A stretch of 64,000 nucleotides of DNA. Origin: Arthrobacter agilis. GTDB lineage: Bacteria > Actinomycetota > Actinomycetes > Actinomycetales > Micrococcaceae. Of the stretch, positions 19,114-27,594 are shown piece by piece. Positions within the stretch are counted from its first letter, which is position 1; each line of letters begins with the position of its first letter. The translations under genes and the position numbers were made by a program. The DNA lies in assembly GCF_030816075.1 (NCBI RefSeq), contig NZ_JAUSXO010000001.1:1736001-1800000 (forward strand), in the 5' to 3' direction. Below the pieces are notes generated by a model that saw only the letters and a program-made list of their open reading frames with translations, had not been told where the DNA came from and searched no databases.

Positions 19114-19743
19114 ATGCCGGATTCCACGCTGCCGCCTCCGTCGCTCCGCGAGGCGCAGGCCGCCCTGACGCGCCGTCGCATCGTCGACGCGGCCGAGCGC
19201 CTCTTCCTCTCCGACGGCTACGTCGGGTCCTCGATCGCCGCGGTCGCGACCGGTGCCGGGGTGTCGATCCAGACGATCTACAACTCGGTCGGCAACAAGG
19301 CAGCGCTGCTGTCCGCGGTGCTCGATCTCGCGGCGTCAGGGCCGGCGGCGCCGACCCCCGTGCCCGAGTTCATGGCCGAACGGGTAGGGCGTGCCGGAAC
19401 CGCCGCGGAGGTGGTCGCGGTGCTCGCGGAGTGGTTCGTCGAGGTGAACGCGCGGACGTCCGGCGTGTGGGTGGTGATCCGCCAGGCGGCGGCCGTGGAC
19501 GTCGAAGTCGCCGCGGTGCAGCGCAGGCGGGACGAGCAGCGCCTCACCAACTACCGCCGCGCCGCTGCGGAACTGAGGAAGAGGGGCGCGCTCGGGGAGC
19601 TGAGCGACGCGCAGGCCGCCGCGGTGATCTGGACGACCGGGCACCCCGAGGCGTACCGCACCCTGACCGATCTGGGCTGGACGCCGGAGGACTATCACGA
19701 CCTGGTCCACACCACCCTCACCGGAGCGCTCCGCGCCGGCTGA
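19114..19743 (+). CDS. TetR/AcrR-family transcriptional regulator
   Basis: 209 residues from the ATG at 19114 (an in-frame GTG lies at 19093). The N-terminal helix-turn-helix reads RRRIVDAAERLF, then SSIAAVATGAGVSIQTIYNSVGNK. The C-terminal ligand-binding helical domain is unassigned. Divergent from the flavin monooxygenase with about 60 bp between, so the usual arrangement would have it control that gene. A short TCCA-N5-TGGA repeat at 19085-19097 is a weak operator candidate. Confidence 0.88.
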   Translation: MPDSTLPPPSLREAQAALTRRRIVDAAERLFLSDGYVGSSIAAVATGAGVSIQTIYNSVGNKAALLSAVLDLAASGPAAPTPVPEFMAERVGRAGTAAEVVAVLAEWFVEVNARTSGVWVVIRQAAAVDVEVAAVQRRRDEQRLTNYRRAAAELRKRGALGELSDAQAAAVIWTTGHPEAYRTLTDLGWTPEDYHDLVHTTLTGALRAG

Positions 19744-19881
19744 GACCGTCAGGGTCCGGGGCGGCCCCGGCCGGCACGGCGCGGTCCACCCGCACTAGGC
19801 GACGCCGGCGGGAAGCGGAAGGGCGGATGGGGCACGAATCGATGGTTGAGACACGTGTGGTTTCGTTTTTAGCGTGGAGGG

Positions 19882-20400
19882 ATGAAGACGGCGACACCTC
19901 CCCAGACCCGAACGGCCAGTCCGACGGCCACAGCGACGGGCAACGCGACGGACAACGCGACGAACAATGCACAGGGCACGGCGACCGGCACCGGCGACCG
20001 TGTCATCTCCACCCTCGACGAACTCTGTGACCTCGTGCAGGGCGACGAGCCGGTGTACCTCCGCTACTCGTGCGGATTCGAGGCCGATCGCGACGGGACG
20101 AGCAGCGACGGCGAGAGCGGGCTGGATCTGCCGGGGCTGTCCGTCAATCCGCTGACCCCCGAACCGTGGTGGACCCGGCCGCTCGGCGACTGGCTCGCCC
20201 GCCAGGTGTGCCAGTACCGACACCTGGCGGAGGAAGAGGAGCGTTTCCCGTGGGTGCTCACGGGGCAATGCGTGGGCCGCGGGCCGGACTCCGAACCGCT
20301 CCTGACCGACGTGGTGCCGCTCGGTCGGCTGCACGAGGACCTGCTGCAGGAGGCTGAGCGGGTGTACGGCGAGCGGTTCGATACCGGGAACCGCCCGTAA
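19882..20400 (+). CDS. DUF6098-like conserved protein
   Basis: 172 residues. The first 40 are Thr/Ala/Asn low-complexity. The remainder has VISTLDELCDLV, YLRYSCG, ESGLDLPGLSVNPLTPEPWW and DWLARQVCQY, which I recall as the pattern of DUF6098. No signal peptide or membrane helix. Function unknown. Followed by a hairpin shared with tRNA-Arg on the other strand. Confidence 0.75.
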   Translation: MKTATPPQTRTASPTATATGNATDNATNNAQGTATGTGDRVISTLDELCDLVQGDEPVYLRYSCGFEADRDGTSSDGESGLDLPGLSVNPLTPEPWWTRPLGDWLARQVCQYRHLAEEEERFPWVLTGQCVGRGPDSEPLLTDVVPLGRLHEDLLQEAERVYGERFDTGNRP

Positions 20401-20445
20401 CTGGGCCCCGGGGCCCGGACGGGACCGGTTGGGGTCGGGACGACG

Positions 20446-20474
20446 GAGGGCCGGACGCCAGGCGTCCGGCCCTC
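20446..20474. terminator. Hairpin between DUF6098-like gene and tRNA-Arg
   Basis: Perfect 14-bp inverted repeat (20446-20459 with 20461-20474). It could end transcription of the plus-strand gene and of the minus-strand tRNA. Confidence 0.65.
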
Positions 20475-20480
20475 GTACTG

Positions 20481-20553
20481 TGCCCCCGGCAGGATTCGAA
20501 CCTGCGACCAGAGGATTAGAAGGCCCCTGCTCTATCCCCTGAGCTACGGAGGC
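20481..20553 (-). tRNA. tRNA-Arg (anticodon UCU)
   Basis: 73-nt cloverleaf with acceptor GCCTCCG/CGGGGGC, loop CTTCTAA giving UCU, and T-loop GGTTCGAATCC. The pair next to the anticodon loop (31-39) is a C-U mismatch. CCA is not encoded. Confidence 0.93.
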
Positions 20554-20609
20554 AGTGGGCCCAGTTTACTATGGGCCGCTCCTGCTCCCCCGCGATACCG
20601 GCCCGCGGA

Positions 20610-21026
20610 CTACTCGTCCTCGCCGAAGCTCACCCTGAGTTCGAGGCGGTGCTGGCCGTCCGGGTCCTGTGAGTAGATCGCCTTGCCGGAGATGCCATGC
20701 AGCCCGTCCGTGCCGGAGCCGGGGATGATGTGCCCGGAACTCGCCGCATCGGCACCCTCGGCGACGCCCCAGTGCTGCACCGTCATGGACCCCGTGCGCT
20801 CGCCGACGGACCCGACGAACTGTTCGGACGCCACGTACCCGGCGCCGACGTCGTTGCCCGCCATGAGCAGCTCCGCCGTGCTCGTCCCGCTGATCTCGCC
20901 CTCGAACACCTTCGCGGCGCGGACCCTGGACAGCTCACCGGTGCTGCCGGGCTCCGTATACGGCTCGGCGTCCCAGCCGGTGATCTCGAACTCGCCGGTG
21001 TACGTCGTCGTTCCTGTTTCAATCAT
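20610..21026 (-). CDS. DUF3224 domain protein
   Basis: 138 residues covering a single DUF3224 beta-barrel: GEFEITGWDAEPY, RVRAAKVFEGEISGTSTAE, the GSMTVQHWG strand and IIPGSGTDGLHGISGKA. Cytoplasmic, monomer-sized, function unknown. ATG start at 21024-21026. Confidence 0.85.
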   Translation of the reverse strand: MIETGTTTYTGEFEITGWDAEPYTEPGSTGELSRVRAAKVFEGEISGTSTAELLMAGNDVGAGYVASEQFVGSVGERTGSMTVQHWGVAEGADAASSGHIIPGSGTDGLHGISGKAIYSQDPDGQHRLELRVSFGEDE

Positions 21027-21110
21027 CTGCTCAGTATTGCCGCTTCGCCCCCGTCCCGCATATCGCTTTTCGCCCAGGGGGCGGTCGGAAGCGCCCCGGG
21101 CGGGCCGGGA

Positions 21111-22631
21111 TCAGTGCAGTTGCCCGGGTTCCAGGGGGCGGTAGCGCTTGCGGAACAGGATCTTCGTGCTCCGGTCCACGAAGACGAGGTACAGCGCGAA
21201 CCCGAGGGCTACGACGGCGGCCACCTGCCGCGCCATCATCAGGCTGAAGTCGAAGTAGGGGAAGATGTCCAGCTGGTCCGTGATGGCGTAGACCATGAAG
21301 AAGGCCACCGTGAAGTAGAGGAACTTGACCTGCCAGTCGTCGCGGATGCCGGTGACGGCGAACAGCGGGATCAGCCACACCACGTACCAGGACTGGATCA
21401 TGGGCGACAGCAGGACGATCGCGGCGAAGGCGAAGGCGAGCCTGCGCACGAGGCGGCTGTGGTCGCCGTGGAAGATCTGGAACGCGATGATGACCAGCGA
21501 GGCCAACCGCGCGAGGGTGTGGAACCAGTTGGCGATGTCCCAGCCGCTCAGCCCGACGGCGTCGCCGAGGGTCGCGATGACGAGGCCCATGAACCCGATG
21601 GGCGCGTACCAGATCCAGACGCTGCCCGGCGTGCTGAGCGCCCCCACCCAGCCGAAGCCGAAGGTGTTCACGTACCCCATGACCCACAGGATCCCCAGGG
21701 ACAGCCCGGCGGTGAGGAACCAGTACAGGAAGCGCCGCGGCCAGGACGCCCCCTTGCCCGCCCACATCAGCCCGACGAACGGCAGGAAGATCAGGGTGAT
21801 CGGCTTGATGCCGACCGAGAGGGTGATGAGCAGGATCCCGAGGAGCGGCCGCCGGGTCGCCGCGAGGTACAGCCCGGCGAGTGCCAGCCCGATCATCAGG
21901 GAGTCGTTGTGGATGGCGGCCACGAAGTTGATGAGGAACAGCGGATTGGCGACCGTCAGCCAGAGGGCGCGGTTCGCGTTGATGGAGTGCAGTTCCGCCA
22001 GCTTGGGGACGAAGTAGACGCACAGGGCGACGCCGGCGAGTGCGACGACCCGGAACAGGATGATCGAGGTGTCGGGGTGTCCGCCCGTGATGCGGACGAT
22101 GCCCTCCTCGATCCAGAGGAACACGGGGCCGTAGGGCGTGGGGCTCTGGGCCCAGAGGTCGTCGGCGCCGATCTGCAGGTAGTTGGAGATCTGCGAGTAG
22201 CCGTCGACGTACGGGTTGAGCTTGGCCACCATCACCTGGCCCTGCGCGATGTACGCGAAGACATCCCGGCTGAACAGCGGTAGCGCGGCGGCGAGCGGGA
22301 TCGTCCACGCGACGATGGCCTTCAGCAGGTAGGGGCGCGTGTCGTCCGACCACCCGTTCAGCCGCTGGCCGAGACGCAGCCAGGCGCGGATCAGGAGCAT
22401 GCCGCCGAGCGCGAGCAGCAGCACGGACAGGACCGCACCGGCGGGCTCGAAGCGGAGCCAGATGATGACGGGATTCCGCCTCAGCTCCGCGGAGGCCAGC
22501 GACAGCCAGCCGACGCCGAGGGATCCCATCCACATCAGGAGGGAACCGACGAAGCCCTGCACGACGGCCACGTTGGGGCGGTTAGGGCCCGGCTGCGTCT
22601 CGACCTGCGTGAGGGGGACCTGGGCGGGCAT
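21111..22631 (-). CDS. GT-C-type polyprenol-phosphate-mannose-dependent mannosyltransferase (MptB-like)
   Basis: 506 residues, multi-pass membrane enzyme with about 12 helices. The first extracytoplasmic loop carries SRDVFAYIAQGQ, matching the actinobacterial MptA/MptB family, which transfers mannose from decaprenyl-phosphomannose to lipoglycans. The ATG at 22629-22631 is preferred because GGAA precedes it by nine bases; a TTG eight codons upstream is possible. Arabinogalactan-free Micrococcaceae still carry lipomannan, which fits. Exact acceptor unknown. Confidence 0.75.
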   Translation of the reverse strand: MPAQVPLTQVETQPGPNRPNVAVVQGFVGSLLMWMGSLGVGWLSLASAELRRNPVIIWLRFEPAGAVLSVLLLALGGMLLIRAWLRLGQRLNGWSDDTRPYLLKAIVAWTIPLAAALPLFSRDVFAYIAQGQVMVAKLNPYVDGYSQISNYLQIGADDLWAQSPTPYGPVFLWIEEGIVRITGGHPDTSIILFRVVALAGVALCVYFVPKLAELHSINANRALWLTVANPLFLINFVAAIHNDSLMIGLALAGLYLAATRRPLLGILLITLSVGIKPITLIFLPFVGLMWAGKGASWPRRFLYWFLTAGLSLGILWVMGYVNTFGFGWVGALSTPGSVWIWYAPIGFMGLVIATLGDAVGLSGWDIANWFHTLARLASLVIIAFQIFHGDHSRLVRRLAFAFAAIVLLSPMIQSWYVVWLIPLFAVTGIRDDWQVKFLYFTVAFFMVYAITDQLDIFPYFDFSLMMARQVAAVVALGFALYLVFVDRSTKILFRKRYRPLEPGQLH

Positions 22632-22903
22632 CTGGGCATTTCCAATCGTCGGCAAACAGGAGGTCGGCGTTGCATGCCCGTGTTCCAGGGCCGCCGGCGG
22701 GTCACGACCGGACGGCGGACACCGCGGTGCCCTGGGCCGGAGGCGGCGGGGGCACCCAGGTCTCCCCGCAGCCCTGAGCGGACTGTTCGAATATTAGCAC
22801 CGGGGCCCCATGCGAGTCCTCGGGTACGGCCGCTCCCGGCAGGCTGGACGCCACCCGGGGATCGGCGCGTGGGGCGGTCGGTCCCGGACGGTACATTGGT
22901 CGA

Positions 22904-23506
22904 ATGCCGATATCGAGTGAACACATCGTCTGGATCGACTGCGAGATGACGGGGCTGGACCTCACCCATGACGGCCTGATCGAGGTGGCAGTCCTGGTCA
23001 CCGACTCGGAACTCAACATCCTGGGTGAGGGTGTCGACGTCGTGATCAAGCCCACCGCCGAGGCCATGGCCCACATGGGGGACTTCGTGCGGCAGATGCA
23101 CACGACGTCGGGGCTGCTCGAGGAGCTCGACGGCGGCATCACGATGGACGAGGCGGAGCAGCAGGTGCTCGCCTACATCAAGAAATGGGTGCCCGAGCCG
23201 CGGAAGGCGCAGCTGGCCGGCAACTCCGTCGGGACCGACCGGAACTTCCTCGCCCGCGACATGCCACTCGTCGTCGACTACCTGCACTACCGCATCATCG
23301 ACGTGTCCACCATCAAGGAGCTCGCGCGCCGCTGGTACACCCGCGCCTACTTCCAGGCACCGCCGAAGACCGGCGGGCACCGCGCCCTCGGGGACATCGA
23401 GGACTCCATCCGTGAACTGCGCTACTACCGCGCCGCGGTCTTCGTGCCCTCGCCCGGCCCCGACTCGGCCACGAGCAAGGCGATCGCCGGCACCGTCGCT
23501 CCCTGA
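22904..23506 (+). CDS. orn: Oligoribonuclease
   Basis: 3'-5' exoribonuclease that degrades 2-5-nt RNAs (and pGpG); 200 residues. DEDDh motifs: WIDCEMTGLD (Asp, Glu), the Asp in GNSVGTDRNFL, and HRALGDIEDSI (His, Asp). ATG start at 22904. Essential in many bacteria. Confidence 0.96.
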   Translation: MPISSEHIVWIDCEMTGLDLTHDGLIEVAVLVTDSELNILGEGVDVVIKPTAEAMAHMGDFVRQMHTTSGLLEELDGGITMDEAEQQVLAYIKKWVPEPRKAQLAGNSVGTDRNFLARDMPLVVDYLHYRIIDVSTIKELARRWYTRAYFQAPPKTGGHRALGDIEDSIRELRYYRAAVFVPSPGPDSATSKAIAGTVAP

Positions 23507-23628
23507 CACCTGCCGGCGGGCTCCGACCGGCGGTCAGGAGCACACCGAAAAGTGTGTAAACTTGTATCCGCTGCCTGTCGCTGACAGCCCGGACGGAGTT
23601 CCTGAGGGCTGGCGAGCGACGACACATG

Positions 23629-23701
23629 GTGGGTATAGCTCAGTTGGCAGAGCGCCTGGTTGTGGTCCAGGAGGTCGCGGGTTCAACCCCCGTTACTCAC
23701 C
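23629..23701 (+). tRNA. tRNA-His (anticodon GUG)
   Basis: 73-nt cloverleaf. The anticodon arm CCTGG-TTGTGGT-CCAGG gives GUG. A G at 23628 can provide the G-1 opposite C73, as expected for tRNA-His. T-loop GGGTTCAACCC. CCA is not encoded. Confidence 0.96.
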
Positions 23702-23729
23702 CTCAGTTGCCAGGGAAGAACCTGGCCAC

Positions 23730-23764
23730 GTATGCCGTCCCGGAGATCATCCGGGGCGGCATAC
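23730..23764 (+). terminator. Terminator after tRNA-His
   Basis: 14-bp stem (23730-23743 with 23751-23764, one G-U pair, 7-nt loop), followed by GCATTT. Confidence 0.7.
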
Positions 23765-23846
23765 GCATTTGCGGCCCACCCAGCCCAGCCCCGGTCGGCA
23801 GCCCTCGGGCCGCACCCGCGGCTGACAGCACCGAAGGACCAGAACC

Positions 23847-25019
23847 ATGGAACGCACAGTGTTCGACGAGGATCACGAGCTCTTCCGCGATGTCGCCCGC
23901 GAGTTCAACGAACGGGCCGTCGCCCCCCACTACGCGGGGTGGGACCAGCAGCACATGATGGACCGGTCCGTGTGGACCGCCGCGGGCGAGCAGGGCCTGC
24001 TCGGACTCGCGGTACCCGAGGAGTTCGGCGGCGCTGGCATGCCCGACTACCGCTTCCGCGCCGTCCTCGACGAGGAGTTCGCCCGGAGCAACCATCTCGC
24101 CGTCGGGCTCGCCTTCCACCTGCACGACGACCTCGTCCTCCCGCACCTGCTCGCCCACGGCTCGGACGACCTCAAGGAACGCTGGCTTCCCGGCATGGTC
24201 TCCGGCGAGATCGTGACGTCCTGTGCGTGGACCGAGCCGGGGGCCGGCAGCGACCTGCGCGGCATCCGCACCCGTGCCGTGCGCGACGGCGACGACTGGC
24301 TGCTCTCCGGGCAGAAGGTGTTCATCGGGAACGGCATCAGCGGGGACGCCTCCCTCGTGCTCGCCCGCACCGACGGCAGCACCGGCCGCGGGGCCAGCGA
24401 CGCCTTCTCCCTGTTCATGGTGCGGCGGGGCGAGGGGTACACGCCCGGACGCCAGCTCGACAAGATGGGGCTGCGCGCGTCGGACACGGCAGAACTGTTC
24501 TTCGACAACGTGCGGGTCCCCGGCGCGGATCTCGTGGGCGAGGTGGGCCAGGGCCTGCGCTACAGCCTGGAGCAGATCCCGCAGGGCCGCCTCGGCATCG
24601 CCGTCGCCGCGGCCGCTCTCGCGCGGGCCACCTACGAGCAGACCGTCCGGTACGTGACCGACCGCAGCGCGTTCGGCGAACGCGTGCTCGACTTCCAGAA
24701 CACCCGCCACGTCCTCGCCGACATCCTGACCGAGGTCCAGGTCACGGAGACCTTCGTCGACCAGGCGGTCCTCGCGTTCAACGCCGGCACCCTGACCCCG
24801 ACGTCCGCCGCACAGGCCAAGCTGTGGGCGAGCGAACGCGCCAAGTCCATCACCGACCGGTGCCTGCAGCTGCACGGCGGCTACGGGTACATCCTCGAAT
24901 ACCCGGTCTCGCAGGCCTTCCTGGCCGCCCGGCTGCTGACCATCTTCGGCGGGACCAGCGAGATCATGCGCGAATCCATCGGGCGGTCCATCGCGGACCG
25001 TCCCACCCAGAACAGGTAG
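23847..25019 (+). CDS. Acyl-CoA dehydrogenase family protein
   Basis: FAD flavoprotein, 390 residues, all three family domains present: N-terminal helices, the beta domain with [14 protein letters not shown] and KVFIGNG, and the C-terminal helices with [25 protein letters not shown] and [10 protein letters not shown]. Two positions known to carry the catalytic Glu are not Glu here: the helix-G site reads PQGRLGIA where many long-chain and isovaleryl enzymes have PQERL, and the C-terminal site reads FGGTSE rather than YEGT. It may use another base or be non-dehydrogenating. Followed 4 nt later by def. Confidence 0.88.
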   Translation: MERTVFDEDHELFRDVAREFNERAVAPHYAGWDQQHMMDRSVWTAAGEQGLLGLAVPEEFGGAGMPDYRFRAVLDEEFARSNHLAVGLAFHLHDDLVLPHLLAHGSDDLKERWLPGMVSGEIVTSCAWTEPGAGSDLRGIRTRAVRDGDDWLLSGQKVFIGNGISGDASLVLARTDGSTGRGASDAFSLFMVRRGEGYTPGRQLDKMGLRASDTAELFFDNVRVPGADLVGEVGQGLRYSLEQIPQGRLGIAVAAAALARATYEQTVRYVTDRSAFGERVLDFQNTRHVLADILTEVQVTETFVDQAVLAFNAGTLTPTSAAQAKLWASERAKSITDRCLQLHGGYGYILEYPVSQAFLAARLLTIFGGTSEIMRESIGRSIADRPTQNR

Positions 25020-25023
25020 GTCC

Positions 25024-25596
25024 ATGGCAGTCCATCCCATCGTCATCTCCGGTGAGCCCGTCCTGCACCGGCGCGCCCAGCCGGTGGAGGCCTTCGACGA
25101 CGAACTGCGCACGTTCATCGCCGACCTCTTCGAGACCATGGACACCGCGAACGGCGTCGGTCTCGCAGCGCCGCAGGTAGGCGTCGGCCTGCGCGTGTTC
25201 GTGTACGGGATGGAGAACGACGACGGCGTGGCGCCACGCGGCGTCCTCGTCAACCCGACCCTCGTGACGTCGAAGGTGCCCGGATCGGACCCTGACCCCG
25301 ACGACGAGGCCGAGGGATGCCTCTCCGTGCCCGGGGAGGCCTTCCCCCTCAAACGCGCCGAATGGGCGAGGATCTCCGGGTTCGACGGCGACGGCACCCC
25401 CGTCGAGTTCGAGGCCACCGGCTGGTTCGCCCGCTGCATGCAGCACGAGTACGACCACCTCGACGGCAAGCTGTACGTCGACCGCCTCGACAACCGGCAG
25501 TCGCGGAAGGCCAGGAAGGCGATGAAGGCGAACGGATGGGGCGTCCAGGGTCTGACCTGGATGCCCGGTGTCGACCCTGATCCTTTCGGCCACTGA
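25024..25596 (+). CDS. def: Peptide deformylase
   Basis: Removes the N-formyl group from nascent proteins; 190 residues. All three metal-site motifs are intact: [19 protein letters not shown] and [12 protein letters not shown] start at 25024, preceded by AGGT close to the upstream stop, so it is probably co-transcribed with the acyl-CoA dehydrogenase. Confidence 0.96.
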   Translation: MAVHPIVISGEPVLHRRAQPVEAFDDELRTFIADLFETMDTANGVGLAAPQVGVGLRVFVYGMENDDGVAPRGVLVNPTLVTSKVPGSDPDPDDEAEGCLSVPGEAFPLKRAEWARISGFDGDGTPVEFEATGWFARCMQHEYDHLDGKLYVDRLDNRQSRKARKAMKANGWGVQGLTWMPGVDPDPFGH

Positions 25597-25643
25597 GCCG
25601 TCCGGACCACTCCGCGGAGACCGCAGCCCGCTGACGCCGCGCG

Positions 25644-26936
25644 TCAGGCGTTCGGCCGGGCAGCGGCCCGCGCGTCGGGCTCGGCGGCCTCGACCAGGTC
25701 CTCGAGCCGCCGGACGCCGCGCAGGGACCCGAACAGGGCCACGAGGGGCGCCAGGCAGGCGATCGCGACGCCGACCACGACGGCCCCGCGCACGCCGATG
25801 GTCTCGGCGAGGATCCCGGCCAGGAGGCTCGCGAGCGCGAGCATGCCCCAGCTCACCATGCGCGACGCCGCACCCAGGCGTCCCATCATCCCCGGCGGGC
25901 ACACGCGCTGGCGGAAGCTGGAGCCGACCACGATGTTCCACGCGACACTCGCGCCCATGACGAACATGCCGAGGACCCCCCACAGCATCCCCCAGCCCGG
26001 AGTGAGCACCAGGAGGGAGGCGTAGCCGAACACCCCGGGCACCATGGACCACCGCCAGAGCGGTCCGGAGCCGAAGCGCTCCCCCAGCGCGTTCGCCGTC
26101 GTGCCGCCCGCCGCTCCGCCCACGGAGGCGGCGGCGAGCAGCAGCCCGAGCCACACCTCCGACTCCCCCAGGGTCCTCAGGACCAGGACGACGAGCAGGG
26201 AGGCCGCGATGTTGCCGCCCAGGTTCCACAGCGCCGCATTGAGGAGGATGGCGCGCAGCGGGGCCGTGCTGAAGGTGTAGCGCATCCCCTCGGACATCTC
26301 CTGCAGGATGCGCCGGTCGCTCTGCGGCCGGACGACCTCCCGGACATCGAGCCGCTGCAGGGCGAGGAGGGAGACCACCGAGGTGACCAGCTGCACGATG
26401 AGGGCATTGGACGCTCCTACCGCGCCGGCGAGCCACCCGGCGATGGACCGCCCCGCGGCGTCGGCCGCAGCACCGGAACCGGTGATCAGGCCGTTGCCCT
26501 CCATCAGCTCGTCCGGGGTCACCGCCTGCTGCACCAGGGCGGCGTCCGCCAGCTGGAAGAACACGGAGGCCACTCCTGCCACGAAGGCGGCACCGAAGAG
26601 CAGCGGCGTGCTGAGGAATCCGAGCCAGTAGCCGAGCGGGAGGAGCGCGAGGACGACGACGCGCACCGAGAGCGCGACGAGCATCACGAACCTGCGTGGC
26701 AGGCGGTCCACCCAGACACCGATGAGGAGGCCGAAGAGGAGCCAGGGCAGGAACGTCATGCCGGCCAGTGCGGCCACCGCGAAGTCGCTGGCATCGAGTT
26801 CGACGGCCGCGATGACGGGCAGGGCGACCGCTGCGACCGCGTTCCCGAGCACCCCGAAGGTGCTCGAGATCATGAGTGCGCGGAAGTTCCGGTTGCGCGC
26901 CAACAGGCGCCTGCTCCGCGGACCACCTGCATTCAT
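25644..26936 (-). CDS. MFS transporter (DHA3-type exporter-like)
   Basis: 430 residues, 12 predicted membrane helices. The N-terminus (RNFRALMISSTFGVLGNAV) and the loop GVWVDRLPRRFVM after helix 2 resemble enterobactin/macrolide-type MFS exporters. Substrate unknown. Converges on def; a small hairpin (25631-25647) overlaps its stop codon. Confidence 0.85.
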   Translation of the reverse strand: MNAGGPRSRRLLARNRNFRALMISSTFGVLGNAVAAVALPVIAAVELDASDFAVAALAGMTFLPWLLFGLLIGVWVDRLPRRFVMLVALSVRVVVLALLPLGYWLGFLSTPLLFGAAFVAGVASVFFQLADAALVQQAVTPDELMEGNGLITGSGAAADAAGRSIAGWLAGAVGASNALIVQLVTSVVSLLALQRLDVREVVRPQSDRRILQEMSEGMRYTFSTAPLRAILLNAALWNLGGNIAASLLVVLVLRTLGESEVWLGLLLAAASVGGAAGGTTANALGERFGSGPLWRWSMVPGVFGYASLLVLTPGWGMLWGVLGMFVMGASVAWNIVVGSSFRQRVCPPGMMGRLGAASRMVSWGMLALASLLAGILAETIGVRGAVVVGVAIACLAPLVALFGSLRGVRRLEDLVEAAEPDARAAARPNA

Positions 26937-27010
26937 CCGATCACCCTAGCCCAGTCCTGCGCCGTGTTCCGGACGCCTCGAGGTCGAGATCCGGACGACT
27001 TCGCGGGGTC

Positions 27011-27039
27011 TTGACGGAACAGGGACCCGGCCCGATACT
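27011..27039 (+). promoter_or_regulatory. Consensus sigma-70-type promoter of the candidate small RNA
   Basis: TTGACG (27011-27016), a 17-bp spacer, then GATACT (27034-27039). One of the best -35/-10 pairs in the window. The predicted start is near 27045-27047, exactly where a closing helix begins. Confidence 0.7.
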
Positions 27040-27044
27040 TGGTT

Positions 27045-27258
27045 GCCTCCGGCATCCTCTGTGAAAGTTCCCGAGTTCTCCCTTGGCTTAGAGGACCCCT
27101 CGTCGATTGCCGCGCCCTCGGTGGAAGCGGAGAATGAGAGCTGGGAGTGGGTCCCGCGGTCGTTCCCCCAGCAGTATCGCGGTCGACCGGCTCCCGAGGC
27201 GGCTATAGACGCCGGGCGGCCCCCCTACCTCTTGAGACCAGGTACGGGGGGCCGTTTC
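27045..27258 (+). ncRNA. Candidate structured small RNA, identity unknown
   Basis: About 210 nt between a consensus promoter and a terminator hairpin, with no convincing coding frame. The 5' end (GCCTCCGGC) can pair, with a bulge, to GCCGGGCGGC at 27211-27220. The terminator arms are 27217-27230 and 27240-27254 (14 bp, one bulge), followed by TTTCAT, so closing stem and terminator are partly alternative. Size and long-hairpin layout recall 6S RNA, but I see no diagnostic motif. It is not SRP RNA or tmRNA by sequence. It lies in host DNA just left of the prophage. Confidence 0.55.
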
Positions 27259-27316
27259 ATCTCCGGCCCGGAACGGGCCGCCCGACAGGGCGTTCGGGAA
27301 AGCGTTCCAGGGGAGT

Positions 27317-27359
27317 GAACGGGTCAGCCTCGTTGCCCCAGCGGTAGGCCGACCCGTTC
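27317..27359. terminator. Hairpin left of attL, possible ancestral rnpB terminator
   Basis: 9-bp perfect stem GAACGGGTC/GACCCGTTC with an internal smaller stem. Before integration this host sequence lay about 120 nt downstream of the rnpB 3' end. No T-run, so weakly supported. The rest of 27260-27479 shows nothing recognisable. Confidence 0.3.
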
Positions 27360-27479
27360 GTACCGTCGTGCTCGTCGAGGAGACCCACGGCGGTGTTCAC
27401 AGAGTATGCGGATCCCCAGTGTCCAGCCGGGCGCGACGCGCCGACGATCCTTGATCGAACGCGCGTTCTCCGTCGGCGT

Positions 27480-27514
27480 GGAGGTCGAGGGATGGGTCGA
27501 CCGATACGCCGGGT
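27480..27514. repeat. attL core (35 bp)
   Basis: Identical over 35 bp to 47793-47827. The shared block contains GGATGGGTCGACCGATACGC, the end of rnpB. Bases immediately outside differ, which defines the limits. Confidence 0.93.
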
Positions 27515-27555
27515 ATCTACTCGGCATCCTCCTAACGTGGGACGACATGTAGCCC

Positions 27556-27573
27556 GGGCGCTGTAGGGGCGCT
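27556..27573. promoter_or_regulatory. Candidate integrase arm-type sites, left arm
   Basis: Two direct GGGCGCT repeats (27556-27562 and 27567-27573) at an 11-bp period, 42 bp inside the core. The same heptamer recurs four times inside the other end of the prophage. Confidence 0.55.
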
Positions 27574-27594
27574 GCCAGCCGCAGAACCGTCCGC

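Noticed and set aside
27045-27258. Assignment of the small RNA to 6S, 6C, SRP or tmRNA
   Set aside because: No conserved SRP GGAAG/GCAG loop context, no tmRNA tag frame, no unpaired C6 loops as in 6C. 6S fits only by size and layout, so I left it unassigned.
27043-27318. A 91-codon frame over the candidate small RNA
   Set aside because: Its start is upstream of the predicted transcription start, there is no ribosome site, it runs through the terminator hairpin, and the composition is unlike a protein.
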